Below are positions 17,883 to 24,926 of a DNA stretch of 48,673 bases, one piece after another. Position 1 is the stretch's first letter, and each line of letters begins with the position of its first letter. The translations under genes were made by a program, and so were the position numbers. The notes beneath the pieces are model-generated. The model saw only the letters and a program-made list of their open reading frames with translations. It did no database searches and was not told where the DNA came from. Location of the stretch: NCBI GenBank assembly GCA_902765305.1, contig CACWZI010000024.1, positions 1-48,673 on the forward strand. The letters run 5' to 3'. This stretch comes from an uncultured Eubacteriales bacterium (GTDB lineage Bacteria; Bacillota; Clostridia; Christensenellales; Aristaeellaceae).

Positions 17883-18931
17883 TTACAGGCAGGACCTGTA
17901 GGGGATGTTCTGGGGCGCCTCGAAGCAGTCCTCGAAGCCGCGGCGATGGTGGAAGTAGATCTTGTCCTTGTCCTGGGGATAGACGTACTTGCCGCCGACC
18001 TGCCAGAAGAACGGGTGGAACTTGTACTCGTTGCGGTCCTTCTTGAAGTCGTAGAGCAGCTTGATCTCCTCGCAATCGGCCTGGAAGTTGGTCCACACGT
18101 CCCAATGGATGGGCACGACCACCTTGCAGCGCAGGTTCTCGGCCATGCGAAGCACGTCGATGGAGGTCATCTTGTCCTGCATGCCGATGGGGTTCTCGCC
18201 GAAGGAGCCGAAGGCCACGTCGATGTCGTAGTCCTTGCCGTGCTTGGCGAAGTAGATGGAGAAGTGGCCTTCTCGTCCATGTCGGTGGGGCACTTGCCGG
18301 TCAGCTCCTCCCGGTCGGGGCCGGTGGAATCGGTGGTGACGATGCAGGTGCGGTCAAAGCTGTCCAGGCAGATGATCTCGATGTCCTTGAGCTTGATGGT
18401 GTCGCCGGGCTTGACGATCCTGCAGCGCTCCTCCGGCACGCCCCACTTCACCCAGGTCTCCACGCTCTTCAGCGGGCCGATGAAGGGCACGGGGATCTCC
18501 TTGCCGTTTTCGTCGGTGGTGGTCATGCCGCTGTTGATCACGTGGGCCGCCCATTCGGCGGACATGTGGTCCTGGTGGTAGTGGGTGGCCAGCACCGCGT
18601 CCACCTGCTTGAAGGCGAAGGGGTCGATCACGAAGGGCACGTTGCGCAGGTTCGGCTGCATCGCGCGGCCGCCGCACATGTTGGCCATCTGGTGGCCCAC
18701 CTTCATCTTTCCGTCGCCGTGGGTGCGCTTGCCGTTGCCGCACCACAGGTCGATGGTGATGTTCGCGCCGCCGGGGGTCTTGAACCAGATGCCCGTGCAG
18801 CCCAGCCACCACATCGCCACGTTGCCGGGCTGGACGACTTCGTTCTCGATGTCCTCCACCAGCCAGGTGCCCCACTCGGGGAACGTGGACATGATCCACT
18901 TCTCGCGGGTCATTTCAGATACCTTGCTCAT
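17883..18931 (-). pseudogene. ulaG: UlaG-like metallo-beta-lactamase lactonase, frameshifted
   Basis: In the known pathway UlaG opens the lactone of L-ascorbate 6-phosphate. The first part (18931 to about 18270) carries the metal motif ATHYHQDHMSAEWAAH and continues to TGKCPTDMDEK. The remainder (FSIYFAKHGKDYDIDVAFGSFGENPIGMQDKMTS..., ending FEAPQNIPYRSCL) is in another frame. One missing G near 18268 (GAGAAGGCC instead of GAGAAGGGCC on the coding strand) restores one 350-residue protein of normal UlaG length. It is either a true mutation or a one-base sequence error; no other decay is visible. It is the first gene of the PTS unit, with GGGAGG before the start. Confidence 0.88.
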
Positions 18932-18982
18932 TGAATCCTCCCTTTCCGTCGGTTAATGTTCGTTTCCAACCTTTGCCCTTCC

Positions 18983-19011
18983 ATTATACGCGAAAATGAA
19001 CAAAAGTTCAA
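18983..19011 (-). promoter_or_regulatory. Promoter of the UlaG-PTS unit
   Basis: On the minus strand TTGAAC (19006-19011), 17-base spacer, TATAAT (18983-18988). The box TGTTCATTTT (minus strand, 18993-19002) lies exactly between them, as expected for repression. Confidence 0.82.
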
Positions 19012-19038
19012 GCGTTACTTTACAATTCAAGCGGGATA

Positions 19039-19090
19039 TATGTTCATATTTGGGGCGTTTTTTCATCATAACGCTCCGAATATGAACATA
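19039..19090. promoter_or_regulatory. Paired operator TATGTTCATATT palindrome
   Basis: Perfect 12-base inverted arms TATGTTCATATT (19039-19050) and AATATGAACATA (19079-19090). Further TGTTCRTWT-like boxes lie at 18957-18965, 18993-19002 and 19217-19225. They are probable binding sites of the DeoR-type repressor. The 400-base gap 18932-19341 holds both divergent promoters and these sites and no gene. Confidence 0.75.
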
Positions 19091-19244
19091 AAACAATCAT
19101 ATAACGATCATAAAGGCGTTTGTTTACGTTTGATTATTAAATATAATTCTATTTTATGCCGGCTTAACGAATAAATGCGCGCTGAAAATTCGCCATAATG
19201 TCAAAAAAACGAAATATGTTCGATGATTGTGCCGGGTTACCCTA

Positions 19245-19273
19245 TTGCAAAATTAAGTCTTTTCCGATATAAT
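19245..19273 (+). promoter_or_regulatory. Promoter of the ulaE-like unit
   Basis: TTGCAA (19245-19250), 17-base spacer, TATAAT (19268-19273), with a TGTTCGATG box 20 bases upstream of the -35. Confidence 0.82.
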
Positions 19274-19341
19274 GTTAACAACACATGGCGCATCTGATGC
19301 TTCCTGCCTTTGCAAAATTTGAATGAACGGGGAATCAGAAC

Positions 19342-20187
19342 ATGAAGAAGTATGCCATCGGCCTTTACGAGAAGGCCATGCCGCCAAGCCTGTCCTGGCG
19401 GGAGAAGCTGGCTTTTGCCAAGGAGGCCGGCTATGATTTCGTGGAGATCAGCATCGACGAGAAGGATGAAAAGCTGGCCCGGCTGGACTGGACGGCCGAT
19501 GAGCGGCTGGAGCTGGTTCGGACCATGAAGGAGGTGGGCCTGCCCATCCGCAGCATGTGCCTGTCCGGCCACCGCAAGTACCCCTTTGGCGCGCCGGATG
19601 CCGAGGTGCGGGCGCGGAGCATGGAGATCATGGAGAAGGCCATACTGCTGGCCGACGACCTGGGCATCCGCATCATACAGCTGGCGGGCTACGACGTGTA
19701 CTACGAGGAGAGCTCCGCCGAGACGAAGGCCTGGTTCCTCGAAAACCTGAAGAAGGCCACGGAGATGGCCGCCGTGAGGGGCATCATGATGGGCTTCGAG
19801 ACCATGGAGACCGATTTCATGAACACCGTCTGGAAGTCCATGTATTACGTGGACGCGGTGGGCAGCCCCTACCTGGGCGTCTACCCCGATTCCGGCAACC
19901 TGACCAATGCCGCGCTGTCCTCAGGCGGCAGCGTGCTGGACGACCTGTATTCCGGCAGGGGCCACATCGTGGCGCTGCACCTGAAGGAGACCGTGCCCGG
20001 CGTGTTCCGCGAGGTACCCTTCCTCACCGGCCACGTGGACTTTGGCGCCGTCATTTCCCGGGCCTGGCACCTGGGCGTTCGCCGCTATGTGACCGAGATG
20101 TGGTACGTCGGCAACGACGACACCTGGGCCGAGGACATCAAATTCGCGTGCCGGAGCATGTCGGAGATACTGGACCGGCAGGAATAA
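19342..20187 (+). CDS. ulaE: L-ribulose/L-xylulose-5-phosphate 3-epimerase (UlaE-like)
   Basis: TIM-barrel epimerase of 281 residues of the AP-endonuclease-2/xylose-isomerase-like superfamily. The start KKYAIGLYEKAMPPSLSWREKLAFAKEAGYDFVEISID and the motifs MCLSGHRKYPFG, GFETMETDFMNT and LHLKETVPG match the UlaE/SgbU group. It converts L-xylulose 5-phosphate to L-ribulose 5-phosphate. It is the first gene of a divergent unit with the beta-propeller protein and the UlaF-like enzyme. Confidence 0.93.
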   Translation: MKKYAIGLYEKAMPPSLSWREKLAFAKEAGYDFVEISIDEKDEKLARLDWTADERLELVRTMKEVGLPIRSMCLSGHRKYPFGAPDAEVRARSMEIMEKAILLADDLGIRIIQLAGYDVYYEESSAETKAWFLENLKKATEMAAVRGIMMGFETMETDFMNTVWKSMYYVDAVGSPYLGVYPDSGNLTNAALSSGGSVLDDLYSGRGHIVALHLKETVPGVFREVPFLTGHVDFGAVISRAWHLGVRRYVTEMWYVGNDDTWAEDIKFACRSMSEILDRQE

Positions 20188-20223
20188 TAATCTCGCCGCC
20201 TTCGGCGGCGGAAAGGATATGCT

Positions 20224-21282
20224 ATGAAGATCGAGAAGAAGGTCATATCGAACCTGAACAAGTGCTATGCCATGTCCGAACTGACCTGGCAGGGCGAGCA
20301 TCGCTTCCTGGTGGCCGCCGAGAAGCACGACCCCTGCTATGTGTTCGCCGAGGACGGCGCCCAGCTGGACACGGTGTGGAGCGAGCCCGGCGGCGTAATG
20401 ACCATGGTGCCGGTGCCCGGCGCGGACGGCCAGTTCCTGGCCACCCATAAGTTCTATTCTCCCAACGACTCCGCCGACGCGAAGATCGTCATCGCCACCG
20501 CGAAGAAGAAGGGGGACTGGGAGATCCGCACGCTGTGCGAAGCGCCCTTCGTGCACCGCTTCGGCATCCTGAACAGGAACGGCACCAACTACCTGCTGGT
20601 CTGCTGCCTGAAGAGCGATCACGAGTACAAGAACGACTGGCGCTTCCCCGGCGCGTGCTACGCTTCGGTGCTGCCCGCTGACCTGTCCGTTTTCAACGAG
20701 GATCACCAGCTGACCCTGGAGCCGATCATGGATGACATGCTGCGCAACCACGGCTACAGCAAGGTCTGCATCGACGGCTACGAGGCCGGCGTGGTGGGCT
20801 GCGAGGAGGGCACCTACCTGTTCCGTCCCCCCGTCGCTCCCGGCAAGGAGTGGACGGTGGACCTGCTGTGCCCGGTGCCCTCCAGCGATTCGGTGCTGAT
20901 CGACTTTGACGGCGACGGCCAGCTGGAGCTGGGCATGATCAGCCCCTTCCACGGAAGCGCCCTGACCATCTTCCACCTGGACGAATTCGGAAACTATGTG
21001 CCCACCTGGAAGTATCCCGCCCCCGAGAAGGAGACCGAGATGCTCCACGCCACCTGGGCCGGCATGCTGCTGGGCAAACCCACCTGGTGCGTGGGCTGGC
21101 GCAAGGGCACGAAGTGCACCATCGCCATCACCTACGAGGACGGCGCGTACAGGACCGAGTTCATCGATAAGAACACCGGCTGCGCGAACCTGATGCACTT
21201 CGTCAACGCCGCCGGCCAGGACGTGCTGGTGGGCACCAACCGGGAGATCGACGAGGTCGCGATGTACACGATCACGGAATAA
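20224..21282 (+). CDS. Cytoplasmic beta-propeller-like protein in acid-sugar operon
   Basis: Protein of 352 residues that I do not recognise as a named family. There is no signal peptide. It seems to contain repeated beta-blades, including an FG-GAP-like DFDGDGQLELGMISPF near residues 222-237, plus aromatic-rich segments such as KFYSPNDSADAKIVIATAKK. It lies between UlaE-like and UlaF-like enzyme genes with good ribosome sites on both sides, so a role in the same pathway is likely: a lactonase, isomerase or decarboxylase substitute, or a sensor. No catalytic motif is obvious. Confidence 0.7.
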   Translation: MKIEKKVISNLNKCYAMSELTWQGEHRFLVAAEKHDPCYVFAEDGAQLDTVWSEPGGVMTMVPVPGADGQFLATHKFYSPNDSADAKIVIATAKKKGDWEIRTLCEAPFVHRFGILNRNGTNYLLVCCLKSDHEYKNDWRFPGACYASVLPADLSVFNEDHQLTLEPIMDDMLRNHGYSKVCIDGYEAGVVGCEEGTYLFRPPVAPGKEWTVDLLCPVPSSDSVLIDFDGDGQLELGMISPFHGSALTIFHLDEFGNYVPTWKYPAPEKETEMLHATWAGMLLGKPTWCVGWRKGTKCTIAITYEDGAYRTEFIDKNTGCANLMHFVNAAGQDVLVGTNREIDEVAMYTITE

Positions 21283-21297
21283 GAGGAGGAATAACCC

Positions 21298-21999
21298 ATG
21301 CTTGAAAGTTTGAAGAAGGCCGTATACGAGGCCAACATGGAGCTGCCCATGCGCAAGCTGGTCACCTTTACCTGGGGCAATGTCTCGGGCATCGACCGGG
21401 AGAAGGGCCTGTTCGTCATCAAGCCCTCCGGCGTGGAGTATGACGATCTGAAGCCCGAGGACCTGGTGGTCATGGACCTGAAGGGCAATAAGGTGGAGGG
21501 CGAAATGAACCCCTCCTCCGACACGCTGACCCACATGGTGCTGTACAACGCCTTCCCGAATATCGGCGGCATCGTACACACCCACAGCACCTACGCGGTG
21601 GCCTGGGCCCAGGCGGGCCTGGACATCCCCTGCTACGGCACCACCCACGCCGACTACTTCTACGGCCCGATCCCCTGCGCCCGCCACCTGACCCAGGAGG
21701 AGCTGGACGCCGGCTACGAGCTGAACACCGGCAACACCATCGTGGAGTGCTTCCGCGAGCGCAACATCGACCCGATGGCCGTGTCCGCGGTGATTTGCCA
21801 CAGCCACGGTCCCTTCGCCTGGGGCAAGAACGCCATCGACGCCGTGCACAACGCCGCCGTGCTTGAGGAAGTGGCCCGCATGGCCATACTCACCCGCCAG
21901 GTGTATCCCGCCGCGGCCCCGGCGCCCCAGCGTATCCAGGACAAGCACTACATGCGCAAGCACGGCCCCAACGCCTACTACGGCCAGGGCAAGAAGTAA
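21298..21999 (+). CDS. ulaF: L-ribulose-5-phosphate 4-epimerase (UlaF/AraD)
   Basis: Class II aldolase-fold epimerase of 233 residues. It interconverts L-ribulose 5-phosphate and D-xylulose 5-phosphate, delivering carbon to the pentose phosphate pathway. Zinc ligands are visible in IVHTHSTYAVAW and in the ICHSHGPFAWG segment; TWGNVSGIDRE and KPSGVEYDDL bind the substrate phosphate. AGGAGG precedes the start. The stop codon abuts the next start codon directly. Confidence 0.95.
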   Translation: MLESLKKAVYEANMELPMRKLVTFTWGNVSGIDREKGLFVIKPSGVEYDDLKPEDLVVMDLKGNKVEGEMNPSSDTLTHMVLYNAFPNIGGIVHTHSTYAVAWAQAGLDIPCYGTTHADYFYGPIPCARHLTQEELDAGYELNTGNTIVECFRERNIDPMAVSAVICHSHGPFAWGKNAIDAVHNAAVLEEVARMAILTRQVYPAAAPAPQRIQDKHYMRKHGPNAYYGQGKK

Positions 22000-22548
22000 A
22001 TGAGCGAAAGGCAAGCCGGCGGGCTGTTCCACGCCGCCTTCACCTACACCGACGCGGTGCTCTCGGACTTTGAAGCCCTGTACCGCCAGAAGAAGGAGAT
22101 CTCCCCGGCCATGCGCATCGTGCTGGGCGTGCTGGGCGCGGCGGGGGCGATCTACTTCAGCTACATGCTGTACCGGGACGGGATTTCCTTCGCCGGGGTG
22201 GGCTATGTGCTGATCTGCTCGGTACTGCTGGTGCTGGCCCTGTCCCGGGGCGGGAAGCGGCCCGACGATTCCACCGCCAAGTACCGCAAGTACTACCAGG
22301 GCAAGCAGGCCACCTTCAACATCGATGAGAACGGCGTCGAGATGCACCTGGAGGGCCAGAAGAACTACGCTCGCAGCAAGTTCAAGGAGATCTACGGCCT
22401 TTCCGATACCGACATGTGCTTCTACTTCGTCATCAAGGGCAAGGCCTACTACATTTTGCCCAGGGACAGCGTAGGCGACGCCGAGGCGCTGAAGAAGTAC
22501 ATGGAGAAGAAGTGCGGGAAAAAGTTCGTGCACTACGATACAAAGTAG
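22000..22548 (+). CDS. YcxB-like membrane protein
   Basis: Predicted 182-residue protein with two membrane helices (about residues 39-57 and 65-81) and a cytoplasmic C-terminal domain resembling the YcxB family (FKEIYGLSDTDMCFYFVIKGKAYYILPRDSV). The function of this family is unknown. The start codon follows the ulaF stop without a gap, so it is translationally coupled, but nothing ties it to sugar metabolism. Confidence 0.78.
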   Translation: MSERQAGGLFHAAFTYTDAVLSDFEALYRQKKEISPAMRIVLGVLGAAGAIYFSYMLYRDGISFAGVGYVLICSVLLVLALSRGGKRPDDSTAKYRKYYQGKQATFNIDENGVEMHLEGQKNYARSKFKEIYGLSDTDMCFYFVIKGKAYYILPRDSVGDAEALKKYMEKKCGKKFVHYDTK

Positions 22549-22550
22549 GA

Positions 22551-22585
22551 AATGCGGCGACGGCGCTTGCGCCGCCGCTGCATTT
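22551..22585 (+). terminator. Terminator of the ulaE-ulaF unit
   Basis: Imperfect GC-rich hairpin (AATGCGGCGACGGCG / CGCCGCCGCTGCATT) around a TTGC-containing loop, followed by TTTTG. Confidence 0.6.
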
Positions 22586-22619
22586 TGAAATGATTGTAAG
22601 GCGTTTACGTGCCTGCGGG

Positions 22620-22649
22620 TTGACAGGACGTCTTGGGATGTGGTATATT
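22620..22649 (+). promoter_or_regulatory. Promoter of small secreted protein gene
   Basis: TTGACA (22620-22625), 18-base spacer, TATATT (22644-22649). Confidence 0.75.
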
Positions 22650-22684
22650 TACACCACAATCCGATATGCATAGGAGGTTATTCA

Positions 22685-23212
22685 ATGAAAAAGTTTTTTG
22701 CTGTGCTGACCGTGCTGTGCCTGGTTCTTTCCATGGCTGCGATGGCTGAGAAGGTCACTGTGTTCACCTTCCGAAACGACGTAGTGTTCGGCATGCCCCA
22801 GAAGGACGTCGTCGCCGCAGAAGGCAACGCCCCCCACGAGGTGGAGACCGAGCATACCCTCGGCCCCGTGACCTTTACCGAGGTGGAGTATGAGAACGTC
22901 GCGATTGACAACATCAAGGCTGACGTGAAGTACATGTTCGTCGAGGACGCGCTGGTGGCCATTCGCGTGGATTATGATGACAAGGCCGTGAGCTATGACG
23001 AGATCGACAAGACCCTGACCGCCGCCTACGGCGAAGGCGCGGACCTGGATGTCAAGGCGCTGGGGAACGGCGTCTATGCCGTGGATGACGAAGGCCGTCC
23101 GGAAGCCAAGGCCAAGCTGTGGAATGGCGGCGACGTGCTGGTCGTCGTTGAGCAGGATGAGGACGACGTGGATGTCACCTATCTGGACGCGGTTGCCGCT
23201 TACCTCAAGTAA
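22685..23212 (+). CDS. Small exported protein, unknown function
   Basis: Protein of 175 residues with a signal peptide (MKKFFAVLTVLCLVLSMAAMAE). The mature part is acidic and alternates beta-strand and helix segments, with a V-F-G-M-P-x-x-D-V pattern near residues 34-42 that recalls repeat units of other Clostridia secreted proteins. I do not recognise a family with confidence. GGAGG lies 8 bases before the start. It is monocistronic, between its own promoter and a strong terminator. Confidence 0.8.
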   Translation: MKKFFAVLTVLCLVLSMAAMAEKVTVFTFRNDVVFGMPQKDVVAAEGNAPHEVETEHTLGPVTFTEVEYENVAIDNIKADVKYMFVEDALVAIRVDYDDKAVSYDEIDKTLTAAYGEGADLDVKALGNGVYAVDDEGRPEAKAKLWNGGDVLVVVEQDEDDVDVTYLDAVAAYLK

Positions 23213-23227
23213 TCCGAGTAATCCGGG

Positions 23228-23277
23228 CCAACCACAAAAACAGGCCGTCCTTTGAGACGGCCTGTTTTTGTGGTTGG
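23228..23277. terminator. Strong bidirectional terminator
   Basis: Perfect 22-base arms (23228-23249 and 23256-23277) with a CTTTGA loop and an A-run/T-run inside the arms, between convergent genes. Confidence 0.9.
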
Positions 23278-23281
23278 GACA

Positions 23282-23542
23282 TTACGCGCACTTGGCGTTC
23301 ACGTGGCCCAGGTTGTTGAAGAACTCCATCATATAGACCTCGTCAGCCTTGTTCATGCAGTAGACCTCGTAGCTGTCGCCGTGGTCCTTGCACAGCTCGC
23401 CAATGGCCATGTAGCGGGAGAGCACGCTCTTCATGTTGAACTCCTCCCGTCCGTCGGTGGAGCGCAGCAGCACGTCGTCACGGCAACGATTGACTGCCTC
23501 GACCAGATTATCTATATCCTTTGCATTCTTCAGAAGCATCAT
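23282..23542 (-). CDS. HPr-fold protein lacking the active histidine
   Basis: Protein of 86 residues. Its middle, TDGREEFNMKSVLSRYMAIGEL, aligns with the HPr segment NGKTVNLKSIMGVMSLGI, so Ser39 falls at the regulatory Ser46 position. The preceding helix (DIDNLVEAVNRCRDDVLL) aligns with HPr helix 1. The region that should hold GIHARPA is missing: the protein starts just after it. This pattern recalls Crh of Bacillus, which lacks His15 but keeps Ser46. The family call is my inference from alignment by eye. Start at 23542; a second ATG follows directly. Confidence 0.65.
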   Translation of the reverse strand: MMLLKNAKDIDNLVEAVNRCRDDVLLRSTDGREEFNMKSVLSRYMAIGELCKDHGDSYEVYCMNKADEVYMMEFFNNLGHVNAKCA

Positions 23543-23741
23543 AATATCGCATCCTTTCTGCGTTCGATTGCCGTACCGCTTGCTCGGTACAGTGAGAATT
23601 ATAGCGGAAAGGACTTGATTTTTCACGATGCTGTGGGTATAATTGTTTTAAAAGGGTTTGTGCTGGCAGCACAACATAAGATCAATGCAGTTGAATGTGC
23701 GCGAAATCTGGACAAATTGATTATGACAGGAGGCGAAAAAC

Positions 23742-24926
23742 GTGGATTTACAGACGTTCCTGAATGATTTCATGAACAAGGACGACCTGGATTTGCTGGT
23801 GCGGGACGCCGCCGGGCTGTTCGAATGCCCCGCGATGGTGGTGGACATGGCCTTCCACGTGATCGCCTGGCACTGCGAGCCCGATTTCGACGACGCGCCC
23901 TTTAGAAGGTCCATCCAACTGGGCAGCCTGACCTACGAGGCGGGCAGCCTGCTGGCGGGCACCGACGCCCAGGCCCAGCTGGTCAGCCCCCTGGATAGCC
24001 CCTTCAAGCGCCGCTTTTCACTGCTGATGACCGGCGGCGCGCCGGTGGGCTATCTCATATTGGTGGATGTGGGTTCGCGGCTGGAGCATGAGGACGGACG
24101 GGTGTTTTCGGCAGTGGAATCGGCGCTGGCCAAGCAACTGATGCTGGAGAGCAGCCGGGGCAGCAGCATGCGCAGCGCCGAGGAATCGGTGCTCCAGCAC
24201 CTTCTGGAGGGTCGCTTTACCGATGAATCGCTGTTCCAGCTCCAGGCCGACGCGGCTGGGCTGAAGTACATGGCGCCCCGGCGCATCGCCCTGGTGAACC
24301 TGGAGCTGTACCGCAGCACCAACTGGTCGGAGAACGCCCTGCGCAGCACGATCCTGGACGTGTTTCCCATGTCCCGGCCCCTGGTGCACGATGGCAGCGT
24401 GGTGTTCTTCCTGAACAGCGATCCGGACATGGGGCTGTTTCGCAGCTTTTCCCAACAGTTCAGCCTGCGGGTGGTGATCTCCGCGCCTGTCGGGCGGCTG
24501 TTTCGCCTGCCGGAGGTCTACGCGGCCACCCGCGCGCTGATGGCTTTGCTGCTGCCGAAGCTGTCCCATCCCTTCGCGGTGATGGCCGAGCCCTATCAGG
24601 CGCTGATGATGCTGCGCCAGCTGGGCCAGGACCGGGACCTTATGCTGCCCTCGGTGCGGGCACTGGGCCAGCGGGATATGGAGGACGATACGCTGTACTG
24701 CCTGACGCTGTACACCTACCTGTGCTGCCACCGTTCGCTGCAGGAGACCTGTGCCAGGCTGTTCACCCACCGAAACACCGTGCTGTACAGGATCCGAAAG
24801 CTGAAGGAGGAGTACGATATTCCCGTCGACGACCCCGACCAGCACCTCGCCCTGCTGGTTTCCGCCGCCATGATGCTGGTGGAGCTGGGCAGGGAGGACG
24901 TGTTTATGCCTCGTTCATCCGACTGA
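23742..24926 (+). CDS. PucR-family transcriptional regulator
   Basis: Regulator of 394 residues. The C-terminal PucR-type helix-turn-helix is clear: LYTYLCCHRSLQETCARLFTHRNTVLYRIRKLKEEYDIPVDDPD (about residues 326-369). The N-terminal half has a GAF-like sensor arrangement. Translation starts at GTG 23742 with AGGAGG 6 bases before it. Its 3' end overlaps the convergent HD-GYP-like gene by 23 bases. The ligand and targets are unknown; relatives respond to purines, amino acids or other nutrients. Confidence 0.9.
   Translation: MDLQTFLNDFMNKDDLDLLVRDAAGLFECPAMVVDMAFHVIAWHCEPDFDDAPFRRSIQLGSLTYEAGSLLAGTDAQAQLVSPLDSPFKRRFSLLMTGGAPVGYLILVDVGSRLEHEDGRVFSAVESALAKQLMLESSRGSSMRSAEESVLQHLLEGRFTDESLFQLQADAAGLKYMAPRRIALVNLELYRSTNWSENALRSTILDVFPMSRPLVHDGSVVFFLNSDPDMGLFRSFSQQFSLRVVISAPVGRLFRLPEVYAATRALMALLLPKLSHPFAVMAEPYQALMMLRQLGQDRDLMLPSVRALGQRDMEDDTLYCLTLYTYLCCHRSLQETCARLFTHRNTVLYRIRKLKEEYDIPVDDPDQHLALLVSAAMMLVELGREDVFMPRSSD

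Noticed and set aside
19921-22671. 916-codon open frame on the minus strand
   Set aside because: Shadow of ulaE, the propeller gene, ulaF and the YcxB-like gene, all of which have clear family motifs on the other strand.
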